Source: Caballeronia sordidicola (GTDB lineage: Bacteria; Pseudomonadota; Gammaproteobacteria; Burkholderiales; Burkholderiaceae). From it: DNA of 64,000 nt. Below, piece by piece: positions 37,468 to 46,586 of the stretch. A program made the translations under genes and the position numbers. Within the stretch, counting starts at the first letter, position 1; each line of letters opens with the position of its first letter. The stretch covers positions 186,001 through 250,000 of the forward strand of contig NZ_MTHB01000256.1 in NCBI RefSeq assembly GCF_002220365.1, written 5' to 3'. The notes below the pieces were generated by a model. It was not told where the DNA came from and ran no database searches. It worked only from the letters and a program-made list of their open reading frames with translations.

Positions 37468-38838
37468 TCAGACGTTGGTTCCGGCTGTTAAAGGAGCGCG
37501 CAGTTCGACGCGTTCGATCTTCCTGACGATGACCAGGTAGCTGAACACGGTGAAAAGCGCGTTGATGCCGACGAACACCAGCGCGCCGTTGAAGGATCCG
37601 GTCTTGGCCACGAGATAACCGATCACAATCGGCGTCACGATGCCTGCGACATTGCCGAACATGTTGAAGATCGAACCGGACAATCCAATTGCCTCCTTGG
37701 GCGATGTATCCGCGACCACCGCCCAACCGAGGGCGCCAATACCTTTTCCAAAGAAAGCCAGCGACATCAGCGCGACGACAACCCAGTCTGTCGTCACGTA
37801 ATTGCACCCGATGATGCATACGGATAAAAGCATGCCGCCAACGATCGGGACCTTGCGCGCAATGGTCAGGGAGTGGCCGCGCCGGATCAGCGCATCCGAA
37901 AAGACCCCGCCGAGCACCCCTCCCGTAAAGCCACAGATAGCGGGCAATGAAGCAGTGAGTCCGGCTTGCAGAATGGTCATGCCCCGAGCCTGGACGAGGT
38001 AGATCGGAAACCACGTCAGGAAGAAGTAGGTCAGGACGTTGATGCAATATTGGGCCAGGTACACGCCAAGGAGCATGCGGTTCGACATCAGCTGGCGTAC
38101 ATAAAACCAGGTTCCTGGATGGCCCGCATCGGCATAGGCGGTCTTTCTTTGCGGATGAATCAGGCCACCGCCGTTCTCGATGTGCTCAAGTTCAGCCTGG
38201 TTGACGCGAGGATGGTCGCTCGGGCTTTTCATGACTTTGAGCCACGTCAGGGCAAGCACTATGCCTGTGGCACCCATGACCAGATAGACGTTTTGCCAGC
38301 CGAACGAGTGGGTGATCCACGCCATGAGCGGGGTGAAGATGACCGCGGCAAAATATTGGGCCGAGTTGAAAATGGCCGATGCGGTGCCGCGCTCAGCGGT
38401 GGGAAACCAGCTTGCAACCACCTTGGCGTTCGCAGGAAAGGCAGGTGCTTCGGCCATGCCCATCGCAAAGCGTAAAACGAACAATGCAATGACTGCCGCG
38501 CCTGCGCTGCCCGCAAGACCGATCGAACTTTGCAGCAGGGTGAAGAGCGACCAAAGGAAAATGCTTGCGGCATACATGCGGCGAGCGCCGAAACGGTCGA
38601 GCAGCCAGCCCGCCGGTAGCTGCGACAACACATAAGCCCAGCTGAATGCAGAGAAGATGTATCCCATGCGAATCGCGTCGAAGCCAAATTCGCTGCGCAT
38701 CGCGGAGCCGGTGATCGAGAGGGTGGCGCGGTCGGCGTAGTTGAGTGTCGTGATGATAAAAATCATCAGCAAAATCAGGTACCGGACGTTCGTGCGCTTG
38801 GCGATGCCGGCAATGCTTGCAATGCGGCTTGATTGCAT
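37468..38838 (-). CDS. MFS D-glucarate/galactarate transporter (GudP type)
   Basis: This 456-aa ACS-family symporter has about 12 helices. It begins NVRYLILLMIFIITTLNYAD, followed by RATLSITGSAMRSEFGFDAI and MGYIFSAFSWAYVLSQLPAG, and later RFAMGMAEAPAFPANAKVVA and SWFPTAERGTASAIFNSAQY, the pattern of GudP/GarP hexarate permeases. It imports aldarates with protons for the KdgD/GarD pathway encoded next to it on both strands. It begins about 280 bases after kdgD on the same strand and is separated from it by a terminator, so it probably has its own promoter. Confidence 0.9.
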   Translation of the reverse strand: MQSSRIASIAGIAKRTNVRYLILLMIFIITTLNYADRATLSITGSAMRSEFGFDAIRMGYIFSAFSWAYVLSQLPAGWLLDRFGARRMYAASIFLWSLFTLLQSSIGLAGSAGAAVIALFVLRFAMGMAEAPAFPANAKVVASWFPTAERGTASAIFNSAQYFAAVIFTPLMAWITHSFGWQNVYLVMGATGIVLALTWLKVMKSPSDHPRVNQAELEHIENGGGLIHPQRKTAYADAGHPGTWFYVRQLMSNRMLLGVYLAQYCINVLTYFFLTWFPIYLVQARGMTILQAGLTASLPAICGFTGGVLGGVFSDALIRRGHSLTIARKVPIVGGMLLSVCIIGCNYVTTDWVVVALMSLAFFGKGIGALGWAVVADTSPKEAIGLSGSIFNMFGNVAGIVTPIVIGYLVAKTGSFNGALVFVGINALFTVFSYLVIVRKIERVELRAPLTAGTNV

Positions 38839-38993
38839 GATGTGTCTCCGATCGTTCTAGCTGGATAGCATTTGAATATCGATGCGCAGAACTGCCCGGG
38901 AAGGTGTGCGCCGAGGGCTGTCATGCCTGGTGACCGTGTCGGTCATTCGGCACTGACGCCGGAATCAATCCATCAATGCTTCGTTGCTTTTAA

Positions 38994-39033
38994 GAAAAGT
39001 GCGTGGGAGCGAATGCGTTCCCACGCACTTTTC
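38994..39033 (-). terminator. Rho-independent-type terminator of kdgD
   Basis: A perfect 15-bp stem (38994-39008 with 39019-39033) with a ten-base loop ends in TTTTC on the minus strand, about 85 bases past the kdgD stop. It separates kdgD from the transporter gene. Confidence 0.75.
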
Positions 39034-39092
39034 GTTTCTCACTGCATGCTCGTACTTCATCAGCAGTTGCACCGCCTGGAGCGATCTGCTTA

Positions 39093-39122
39093 GCGTGCTA
39101 TTGCGTGCTATTGCGTGCTATT
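39093..39122. repeat. Three tandem 10-bp units overlapping the kdgD stop codon
   Basis: GCGTGCTATT occurs three times in a row. The last unit contains the kdgD stop (CTA, TAG on the minus strand), so each unit repeats the stop triplet. It looks like slippage at the gene end with no effect on the protein. Confidence 0.9.
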
Positions 39123-40035
39123 GAGCGCCCAGTTTCTGGATGAGTACATCCAGTTGGGCCATTTCATCTTCGTCGAGGTCGGTGAGCGGCGCGCGAACCG
39201 GGCCTGCACTGTGGCCGACAAGCTTGGCGCCTGCCTTGACGATGCTCACCGCGTAACCGGCACGACGGTTGCGAATGGCGAGGTACGGCAGGAAGAATTC
39301 ATCGAGCAGCTTGCCGACGGTTGCGTGATCGTCCGCTGAGATCGCACGATAGAAGTCCATGGCGGTCTTCGGAATGAAATTGAACACCGCCGACGAATAC
39401 ACCGGCACGCCGAGCGCTTTATACGCGGCTGCGTAGACTTCAGCGGTCGGCAGGCCGCCGAGGTACGAGAAGCGATCGCCCAGGCGGCGGCGGATCGTCA
39501 CCATGTTCTCGATCTCGCCCACGCCGTCCTTGAAGCCGATCAGGTTGGGACAACGATCGGCCAGACGTTCCAGCACATCGGCGTTAAGCTTTGAGTTGGC
39601 GCGGTTGTAGACAATCACCCCGATGTTTTTCACCGCCTTGCACACCTGTTCAACGTGCGCGCCAATGCCTTCCGGACAGGCTTCCGTCAGGTAATGGGGC
39701 ATCAGCAAAATACCGTTTGCTCCCAGGCGTTGCGCTTCCTGCGCGTACTCTATTGCTACGCGCGTCGGGCCGCCGGCGCCGGCGAGAATGGGCACTTTGC
39801 CCTTGCAGGTTTCAGTGGCAGTGCGGATTACGTTCGAGTAATCGCTTTTAGTCAGCGAAAAGAATTCGCCCGTACCACCTGCGGCGAACAGGGCGGTCGC
39901 GCCATAAGGCGCTAGCCATTCGAGGCGCTCAGCGTAGGTGTCGGCGCGGAAGTCGCCTTGCTCGTCAAAGTCGGTAACAGGGAAGGACAGCAGGCCATCC
40001 GACACGATTTGCTTGAGTTCTTGCGGTGTTGTCAT
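39118..40035 (-). CDS. kdgD: 5-dehydro-4-deoxyglucarate dehydratase
   Basis: This 305-aa enzyme of the DHDPS/NAL aldolase family converts 5-dehydro-4-deoxy-D-glucarate to 2-oxoglutarate semialdehyde with loss of CO2 and water. The Schiff-base lysine is in NLIGFKDGVGEIENM. The family start GLLSFPVTDFDEQGDFRADT, the segment LFAAGGTGEFFSLTKSDYSN and YNRANSKLNADVLERLADRC are as expected for KdgD. It is divergent from garD, whose product makes its substrate, so the two genes form the core of the aldarate route leading to 2-oxoglutarate. The dehydrogenase for the semialdehyde is not in this window. Confidence 0.93.
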   Translation of the reverse strand: MTTPQELKQIVSDGLLSFPVTDFDEQGDFRADTYAERLEWLAPYGATALFAAGGTGEFFSLTKSDYSNVIRTATETCKGKVPILAGAGGPTRVAIEYAQEAQRLGANGILLMPHYLTEACPEGIGAHVEQVCKAVKNIGVIVYNRANSKLNADVLERLADRCPNLIGFKDGVGEIENMVTIRRRLGDRFSYLGGLPTAEVYAAAYKALGVPVYSSAVFNFIPKTAMDFYRAISADDHATVGKLLDEFFLPYLAIRNRRAGYAVSIVKAGAKLVGHSAGPVRAPLTDLDEDEMAQLDVLIQKLGAQ

Positions 40036-40065
40036 GAGTAAACATCCGAATGATCTTAATTGTTA

Positions 40066-40178
40066 GTCATCGTACAACATAAGCGACATGCCTTCAACAA
40101 GTCCGCTGTAAGTATTGATACTAATGCATTCTTAGCGGTTTGGGTGTCAAAATGATTGCGCAATCGTTGTATGATGAC
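40066..40178. promoter_or_regulatory. Paired 13-bp motifs in the kdgD-garD divergent promoter
   Basis: GTTGTACGATGAC on the minus strand (40066-40078) and GTTGTATGATGAC on the plus strand (40166-40178) differ by one base. Each faces its own gene, 31 bases before kdgD and 41 bases before garD. This arrangement fits a regulator that controls both genes; the LacI-type protein encoded after garD or a GntR-type regulator elsewhere are candidates. Confidence 0.6.
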
Positions 40179-40218
40179 AGATGTTTGTTAGCGCAATATA
40201 TAGTCAATCCGGAAAAGG

Positions 40219-41817
40219 ATGAGTCAAATGGAGCAGCCCCCTCTCTATATCCGCGTTCACCCGCAGGACAACGTCGCGATTGTTGTCAACGACGGCGGTC
40301 TGCCAGGGGGAGCGGTCTTCCCTGACGGTCTCGTGTTGCGCGAGCGCGTGCCGCAAGGTCATAAGGTGGCGCTGGCGGATCTCGCCGAAGGCGCCGAAGT
40401 CATCCGCTACAACGTGGTGATCGGGTATGCGCTCAAGGCGCTGCCGAAGGGCAGCTGGATCAATGAGCACGTGATTCGTATGCCCAATCCGCCTGGACTT
40501 GAAGGCCTGCCGCTCGCAACGGTCAAACCGCCGGCGATGCCGCCGCTCGAGGGCTTCACCTTCGAGGGGTATCGAAACGCGGACGGTTCAGTCGGTTCAC
40601 GCAACATCCTTGCGATTACGACGACCGTTCAATGCGTGGCCGATGTAGTCGAGCACGCGGTCGTGCGGATCAAGGCCGAACTGCTGCCGCGTTACCCCAA
40701 TGTCGACGATGTCGTTGGCCTGGGGCACACGTATGGCTGCGGCGTTGCTATTGATGCGCCGGATGCGATGGTGCCTATCCGCACGGTTCGCAACATCAGC
40801 CTGAATCCGAATTTCGGCGGCGAAGTGATGATGGTGAGCCTCGGTTGCGAAAAGCTGCAGCCGGAGCGGCTGATGCCGCCGGGGACCATTCCGATCGCGA
40901 CCGTTGACAACGTGGAAGACGTAGCCGATATCGGCGACCTCGCGCATGACTTGAACGGCGATGTCGTGGTCCTGCAGGACGATGCCCACGTCGGCTTCCA
41001 GTCGATGATCGACTCGATCATGAGGATGGCTGAAGGTCATCTCCACAGGCTCAATAACCGGCGCCGCGAAACCTGTCCGGCGTCCGATCTCGTGGTCGGC
41101 GTGCAGTGCGGCGGCAGCGACGCATTTTCAGGACTCACGGCCAACCCCGCGGTCGGATTCGCCTCGGATCTTTTGGTTCGCGCAGGCGCCACCGTCATGT
41201 TCTCCGAGGTCACCGAGGTTCGTGATGGTGTCGACCAGTTGACCCGTCGCGCGGCAACGCCGGAAGTGGCGGAGGCGATCATCCGCGAGATGCGGTGGTA
41301 CGACGATTACCTGCAGCGTGGCAGCGCCGATCGCAGTGCGAACACGACACCGGGAAATAAAAAGGGCGGCTTGTCGAACATCGTCGAAAAGGCGATGGGC
41401 TCGATTATCAAATCAGGTAACGCCGCCATTTCGGGGGTGTTGTCGCCTGGCGAAAAGGTGAAGCAGAAGGGCTTGATCTATGCGGCGACGCCGGCAAGCG
41501 ATTTTATCTGCGGCACGTTGCAACTCGCGGCAGGTATCAACCTGCATGTCTTCACGACCGGACGCGGCACGCCCTACAGTCTGGCCGAGGTGCCGGTCAT
41601 CAAGGTCGCAACGCGCTCGGACCTGGCGCGCCGCTGGCATGATTTGATGGACGTCAATGCAGGCACCATCGCGACTGGAGACGCGACTATCGAGGATGTC
41701 GGCTGGGAACTATTTCGGCTGATGCTTGAAGTAGCGAGCGGCCGCAAGCAGACGTGCGCAGAAAAACTGAAGTTGCATAACGCCCTTGTCCTGTTCAATC
41801 CGGCTCCGGTGACCTGA
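40219..41817 (+). CDS. garD: Galactarate dehydratase
   Basis: This 532-aa enzyme of the UxaA/GarD family dehydrates D-galactarate (mucate) to 5-dehydro-4-deoxy-D-glucarate. It has an SAF domain at the N-terminus (about 8-90), then the catalytic region with GYRNADGSVGSRNILAITTT, GLGHTYGCGVAID, VSLGCEKLQPERL, VVGVQCGGSDAFSGLTANPA and FTTGRGTPYSLAEVPVIKVA, including conserved histidine and cysteines. The length matches GarD. Divergent from kdgD and followed by the LacI regulator gene. Confidence 0.92.
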   Translation: MSQMEQPPLYIRVHPQDNVAIVVNDGGLPGGAVFPDGLVLRERVPQGHKVALADLAEGAEVIRYNVVIGYALKALPKGSWINEHVIRMPNPPGLEGLPLATVKPPAMPPLEGFTFEGYRNADGSVGSRNILAITTTVQCVADVVEHAVVRIKAELLPRYPNVDDVVGLGHTYGCGVAIDAPDAMVPIRTVRNISLNPNFGGEVMMVSLGCEKLQPERLMPPGTIPIATVDNVEDVADIGDLAHDLNGDVVVLQDDAHVGFQSMIDSIMRMAEGHLHRLNNRRRETCPASDLVVGVQCGGSDAFSGLTANPAVGFASDLLVRAGATVMFSEVTEVRDGVDQLTRRAATPEVAEAIIREMRWYDDYLQRGSADRSANTTPGNKKGGLSNIVEKAMGSIIKSGNAAISGVLSPGEKVKQKGLIYAATPASDFICGTLQLAAGINLHVFTTGRGTPYSLAEVPVIKVATRSDLARRWHDLMDVNAGTIATGDATIEDVGWELFRLMLEVASGRKQTCAEKLKLHNALVLFNPAPVT

Positions 41818-41901
41818 GGTGTCGGCTGAGGGCCGTGCCCGGGAAACGCTGGGATAACCGCGGCAGACGTTAGAATCGCCGGCGTTATCTAAGAGGTCGG
41901 G

Positions 41902-42945
41902 ATGGAACACATTGACGAATGCAAGCAGGGCGATGCGATTGGCGCTCGTGTTGAAAGCGTGACCCTGATCGACGTCGCGCGCGTCGCCGGCGTCGCACCG
42001 ATGACGGTATCGCGCGCCTTGCATCGGCCCGAGCTCGTGCGCAGCGCGACACAGAAGAAGGTGCTCGATGCGGTCCGTGCGACCGGGTACGTGCCGAACA
42101 TGCTGGCCGGGGCGCTCGCAAGCAGTAAGAGCAGCCTGGTCGCCGTCCTGTTGCCTACGATCGCCAGTTCTGTCTTTGCAGATACCGTCCAGGCGTTGAT
42201 GGACGGATTGACCGCTGCCCGATATCAAACCTTGCTGGGATTGACGGGTTATTCGCCGCAACGTGAGGAGGAGCTCGTCGAGGCCATTCTGGGGCGCCGA
42301 CCGGATGGGGTCGTGCTGGCGGGTACCGACCACACGAATGCCACCGTCGAACGGCTGACCCGGGCGAAGATTCCCGTCGTCGAGATATGGGACCTGACCG
42401 ATACCCCGATTGACATCGTGATTGGTTTCTCACACGAAAAACTTGGGGAGGAGCTTGCGCGACACCTCATTAAAAAGGGCTATCGACGCTTCAGCGTTTT
42501 GTCGGTCGATGATCCTCGTGCGCTTCGCCGTGCCAATAGCTTTATTCACGAACTGCAGCGCCACGACATCGACAACGTTCGTTTTGTAATACGTCACGCT
42601 CCCGCTACGCTGCAGGTGGGGCGCGAAGGGGCGTCGGCGATATTGGAGGGAGGCGCGCCGGAGATTGTTGTCTGCAGTTCGGATACACTCGCGCAAGGGG
42701 TGCTTGCGCAAGCGGCAAGCCGCGGATTGAAGGTGCCTCAGGATCTGGCCGTGATGGGGTTTGGCGACCTGAGTACGGCGGCACACGTGTATCCCGCGTT
42801 GTCGACCGTGCGTGTCGATGGCGCCGCCATTGGTGCATGCACTGCACAGGCGTTGCTTGAGCGGTTCTCTAGAGACAATCAAGGGAAGAACTATCCGGTG
42901 CGTCTGGATACGGGTTTTGCGATTATCGACCGGGACAGTGCCTGA
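41902..42945 (+). CDS. LacI-family transcriptional regulator (GntR/GarR-like)
   Basis: This 347-aa repressor has the LacI HTH VTLIDVARVAGVAPMTVSRA near residues 20-40 and hinge helix YVPNMLAGALASSKSSLVAV, followed by the sugar-binding-like core with FIHELQRHDIDNVRF and SSDTLAQGVLAQAASRGLKV. It is close to the E. coli GntR gluconate repressor type. It lies 84 bases after garD on the same strand and probably regulates the aldarate genes, possibly with the substrate or a pathway intermediate as inducer. Confidence 0.92.
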   Translation: MEHIDECKQGDAIGARVESVTLIDVARVAGVAPMTVSRALHRPELVRSATQKKVLDAVRATGYVPNMLAGALASSKSSLVAVLLPTIASSVFADTVQALMDGLTAARYQTLLGLTGYSPQREEELVEAILGRRPDGVVLAGTDHTNATVERLTRAKIPVVEIWDLTDTPIDIVIGFSHEKLGEELARHLIKKGYRRFSVLSVDDPRALRRANSFIHELQRHDIDNVRFVIRHAPATLQVGREGASAILEGGAPEIVVCSSDTLAQGVLAQAASRGLKVPQDLAVMGFGDLSTAAHVYPALSTVRVDGAAIGACTAQALLERFSRDNQGKNYPVRLDTGFAIIDRDSA

Positions 42946-43092
42946 GCGATGCGCCGCGATGGAATGGCAGAGGTGGCGAGGGCGCTGAACGGCCTGCTTG
43001 CTGCATCCTCTATTCGCAACAACTTGGTGCAGGAAAATATCTATGTGGCCCAACTTTGAGAGTAGCCACTGGCCAGTTCCGCCTCGCGACGC

Positions 43093-43749
43093 TTACAGAT
43101 AAGCGTCCAGTGCATTGGCCGCCACGAAGAGGGCGATCGTCTGTTTCACGTGTGAGCGGATGTCGCCGCGGACATCATCAAGATTTTCGCCCATCAAGGC
43201 TCTCATGAGCATCGGCGAGACGATCGCATCCAGGATCTGGGTCGCGAGAGTATGCGAATGCCGTTTATTCGCAGCGCGCGCTTGGGGTTCGAGGGTGCGC
43301 GCGGAGTGTTCGGCGATCATCGTCGCCACCGCTTCTATTGCGCGCGACCTGCCGGCGTCGCTCGTCAGTTTCGCAAGCGATGGAAACCGCGGCGCGTCCG
43401 CAACCACCATTCTGATCAGTCCGATCACCTCGTCGCTGAGCAATCGCGTGATGAGCGTTTGCGTCACCGATACCAGCCGTTGCGCAAGCGCCGCAGATTG
43501 CGGTGCCTCAAAAACGACTCGCAGGCTGCGTTCGCAGTTTCGTCTGACTACATCTGAAAACAGCGCTTCCTTGCCGCTGTACCGGCTGTAGAGCGTAGCC
43601 TTGCCCGCGCCTGCCGCCTCGGCGATGCGTTCAAGCGATGCCCCGCCAAAGCCGTATTGAAGGAACATGGCTGTGGCGGCATCGAGAATCCGCTCTTCGA
43701 CGTCGCCTGCCATCGCGTTGGACGGACGGCCCTTCTTGCGTGAAAACAT
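43093..43749 (-). CDS. TetR-family repressor of the adjacent efflux operon
   Basis: This 218-aa regulator has the HTH ERILDAATAMFLQYGFGGAS, LERIAEAAGAGKATLYSRYS, then the AefR-like C-terminal domain (TLITRLLSDEVIGLIRMVVA). I chose MFSRKKGRPSNAM at 43749; the frame stays open for 48 more codons through the operator region, which does not look coding. It is divergent from the emrA-like gene with an operator-like palindrome in between. Confidence 0.9.
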   Translation of the reverse strand: MFSRKKGRPSNAMAGDVEERILDAATAMFLQYGFGGASLERIAEAAGAGKATLYSRYSGKEALFSDVVRRNCERSLRVVFEAPQSAALAQRLVSVTQTLITRLLSDEVIGLIRMVVADAPRFPSLAKLTSDAGRSRAIEAVATMIAEHSARTLEPQARAANKRHSHTLATQILDAIVSPMLMRALMGENLDDVRGDIRSHVKQTIALFVAANALDAYL

Positions 43750-43855
43750 CGACCTGATCGGGCAGGACATTGTCCCTGCATCGGCATTTTTCGGGGTCCG
43801 GCTCACCGCTGTTCCTTGCATGAAATTACTTGGTGGAATTATCGCAGGCTTTTTG

Positions 43856-43882
43856 AATAGAACGATACCGTTCCGTTCTATT
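43856..43882. promoter_or_regulatory. Probable TetR operator in the efflux promoter
   Basis: AATAGAACG and CGTTCTATT are perfect inverted copies nine bases apart, and an inner GAACG-ATAC-CGTTC dyad overlaps them. It lies 36 bases before the emrA-like start and between the two divergent genes, as expected for a TetR site. Confidence 0.65.
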
Positions 43883-43917
43883 GTAGAATACATCTCAATA
43901 TTATTTTGGAGATTGCA

Positions 43918-45045
43918 ATGGCCGGAAGTGAAAGCGATAACAGCACGCCCTCCGGCGAAGACAAAGCCGATGCCGATCGCACCGAATCAGGCAAAGAGCA
44001 AGAGCAGGAAGCGTCCACGCCGATGAGCCCGGCGCGCAAGCGCCTGAACGCGATCATCGGCGGGGCGGTGCTGCTGGTCTGCGTGGCGGCAGGCGTCGCT
44101 TACTGGCTGCATAGCCGGCACTACGAAAGCACGGACGACGCATTCATCGATAGCAATCAGAGCCAGATCGCGTCGCAGGTGAGCGGGCGTGTCGTCGAAC
44201 TGCTGGTCGCCGATAACCAGCACGTCGAGAAAAACCAGCCGCTGCTGCGGATCGACCGGCGCGATTTTGAAGTCAAGCTTGAACAAGCCGAAGCGCAGGA
44301 AGCGAATGCGGTCGCACAAGTCGCGCAGGCGCGTGCCGACCTGCTTTACCAGATGGCCAGCCTTGCGCAGCAGACGGCGCAGGTGCGGGTCGCGGAAGCA
44401 GACCTGACGCAGGCGAAACAGGATCTGGCCCGGTTCACGGGAACCGATCCGGCCGCCATCACGCGCCAGCAGCTGGAACAAAGCCAGGCGACGACCAAGA
44501 GCGCGTTCGCCAAGCTCGATAGCGCGAAACAGGCGGTGCAGGCCGGCGAGGCCCAGGTTGCGTCGCAGAGGACGAAGATCGACGCCGCGCAGGCGTCGGT
44601 GCGCCAGAACCATGCCGATGTCGACAATGCGAAGCTGCAACTGAGCTACACCGAGGTGCTCGCCCCGCAAGCAGGGAAGGTGACGCGCCGCACCGTCAAC
44701 CTCGGCAACTACGTCACGCCTGGGCAAGCGCTGGTCGCGGTCGTTCCCGACGATATGTGGGTCACCGCCAACTTCAAGGAAACGCAGCTTGTTCACATGA
44801 ACGTGGGACAACCGGTGGATGTCACCGTCGATGCCTATCCGGACAAGGTCCTTCATGCGCACATAGAGAGTCTGCAGCGCGGGACCGGGTCGGTCTTCAG
44901 CAGCCTGCCCGCGGAAAACGCGACGGGCAACTACGTGAAGGTCGTGCAGCGCCTGCCCGTCAAGATCGTGTTTGACGGCGACGACTGGCGGCATCTGCCG
45001 CTCGCGCCGGGCCTCTCGGTCAGCCCGCGCGTGACGGTGCGGTAA
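43918..45045 (+). CDS. EmrA/HlyD-family periplasmic adaptor of an efflux pump
   Basis: This 375-aa membrane fusion protein links the inner-membrane pump to the outer-membrane channel. A charged cytoplasmic start is followed by one anchor helix, AIIGGAVLLVCVAAGVAYWL (about 46-65). Then come the first lipoyl half (YESTDDAFIDSNQSQIASQV), a long alpha-helical hairpin with the coiled coil (about 110-230) and the second half with SYTEVLAPQAGKVTRRTVNL. The ATG at 43918 has GGAG seven bases upstream. First gene of an emrA-emrB-oprM operon repressed by the divergent TetR. Confidence 0.93.
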   Translation: MAGSESDNSTPSGEDKADADRTESGKEQEQEASTPMSPARKRLNAIIGGAVLLVCVAAGVAYWLHSRHYESTDDAFIDSNQSQIASQVSGRVVELLVADNQHVEKNQPLLRIDRRDFEVKLEQAEAQEANAVAQVAQARADLLYQMASLAQQTAQVRVAEADLTQAKQDLARFTGTDPAAITRQQLEQSQATTKSAFAKLDSAKQAVQAGEAQVASQRTKIDAAQASVRQNHADVDNAKLQLSYTEVLAPQAGKVTRRTVNLGNYVTPGQALVAVVPDDMWVTANFKETQLVHMNVGQPVDVTVDAYPDKVLHAHIESLQRGTGSVFSSLPAENATGNYVKVVQRLPVKIVFDGDDWRHLPLAPGLSVSPRVTVR

Positions 45046-45047
45046 CC

Positions 45048-46586
45048 ATGGCCGCTCCCTACGCAGCCCACGACCCATTACCCAGGTCGGCGGCGGGGTC
45101 GTTCAACCCTTGGCTGATCGCGGTCATCGTGTCGATCGCGACCTTCATGGAAGTGCTCGACACCACCATCGCGAACGTGGCGCTCCGGCATATTGCAGGC
45201 GGCCTGGGTGCGAGTCTCGACCAGAGCACCTACATCACGACCAGCTATCTCGTGAGCAACGCAATCGTTTTGCCGATCAGCGGATGGCTCGCGAACGTGA
45301 TCGGCCGCAAGCGCTTCTACATGCTCTGCGTGTTGCTGTTCACGGTCAGTTCGGTGGCATGCGGATTCGCGACGTCGCTGCCGATGATGATCGCCTTTCG
45401 TGTGCTCCAGGGCCTGGGCGGCGGCGGCTTGGCTCCCGTTGAGCAAAGCATCTTCGCCGATACCTTCACGCCTGAAAAACGTGCGATGGCGTTCGCGCTT
45501 TACGGCTTCACGGTCGTCACGGCGCCTGCCATTGGACCAATGCTGGGCGGCTGGATCACCGAGAACTATTCGTGGCACTGGGTGTTCCTGATCAACTTGC
45601 CTGTGGGGATAGTGTCGCTGGTGCTGACGTGGATGTTCGTGAGCGACAGCAAGCTGGTGCAGCAGGAGCGGCGTGCCCTGCTCAATAAAGGTTTGCGGAT
45701 CGACTACCTGGGCTTTTTTCTCGTTGCGGCCGGTTTCGGCAGCCTGCAGATCGTGCTCGACAAGTTCGAGCGCGAGGACGGGTTTTCATCGAATTTCATC
45801 TGCCTGTTCACGGCGATCGCAGGTGTGTCGCTCGTGGCGCTGGTGATTCGTGAACTGACCACCGCGCAGCCGATCGTGAACCTGCGGCTGTTCAAGTCGC
45901 GCGCTTTTGCCATCAGTTGCACTGTGATGTTTGCGTTCGGCTTCATCATCAACAGCACGACTCAGATGCTGCCGCAATTCACGCAGGAACTGCTGGGCTA
46001 TGACGCGACCAACGCGGGCCTGACGTTGGGTTTGGGCGGCCTCGTCACGGTGTTCATCATGCCAATAGCAGGCATGGTGACCGGGCGCCTGTTCCAGCCC
46101 AAATGGCTCGTCATGATGTCGCTCGCCGGCACCGGATTCGCGTTGCTCCATACCGCTGGACTCGACTTGAACATCGGCTTCTGGGATGTATCGTTGTCGC
46201 GGCTTTATCAGGTCATCTGGTTGCCGTTCCTCTTCATTCCGCTTTCGACCGTGCAGTTCATCGGCATCCCGCCGAAAGAGAACAACAATGCATCGGCGCT
46301 GATCAACATGATGCGTAATCTCGGTGGCAGTTTCGGCGTGTCGCTGGTGACGACGCAGCTCGCGTGGCGGGGACAGTTTCACCATGCGAGGCTCGCGGAG
46401 CACATCACGCCTTATAACGGCTTTGTCAGCTCGCTTGGATCGATTGCCGCGAGGGTCGAGCAGCAGGCGTCGGTCATGAGTTACCTCGATGTGTTCATCA
46501 TGCTGGGCGTGATCTCGCTCGTGCTGTGTCCTATTTGTTTCTTGTTGCCGAAGCTGCCGAAGGGGGCACAGGTCAATGCGCATTGA
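45048..46586 (+). CDS. EmrB/QacA-type (DHA2) multidrug MFS transporter
   Basis: This 512-aa proton-driven exporter has 14 helices, the DHA2 number. Landmarks are ATFMEVLDTTIANVALRHIA in helix 1, SYLVSNAIVLPISGWLANVI and GRKRFYMLCVLLFTVSS (motif A), FRVLQGLGGGGLAPVEQSI and the motif C-like YGFTVVTAPAIGPMLGGWIT. It starts two bases after the adaptor gene and ends with an 11-base overlap with the outer-membrane channel gene. Together the three make a pump crossing both membranes. Confidence 0.94.
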   Translation: MAAPYAAHDPLPRSAAGSFNPWLIAVIVSIATFMEVLDTTIANVALRHIAGGLGASLDQSTYITTSYLVSNAIVLPISGWLANVIGRKRFYMLCVLLFTVSSVACGFATSLPMMIAFRVLQGLGGGGLAPVEQSIFADTFTPEKRAMAFALYGFTVVTAPAIGPMLGGWITENYSWHWVFLINLPVGIVSLVLTWMFVSDSKLVQQERRALLNKGLRIDYLGFFLVAAGFGSLQIVLDKFEREDGFSSNFICLFTAIAGVSLVALVIRELTTAQPIVNLRLFKSRAFAISCTVMFAFGFIINSTTQMLPQFTQELLGYDATNAGLTLGLGGLVTVFIMPIAGMVTGRLFQPKWLVMMSLAGTGFALLHTAGLDLNIGFWDVSLSRLYQVIWLPFLFIPLSTVQFIGIPPKENNNASALINMMRNLGGSFGVSLVTTQLAWRGQFHHARLAEHITPYNGFVSSLGSIAARVEQQASVMSYLDVFIMLGVISLVLCPICFLLPKLPKGAQVNAH

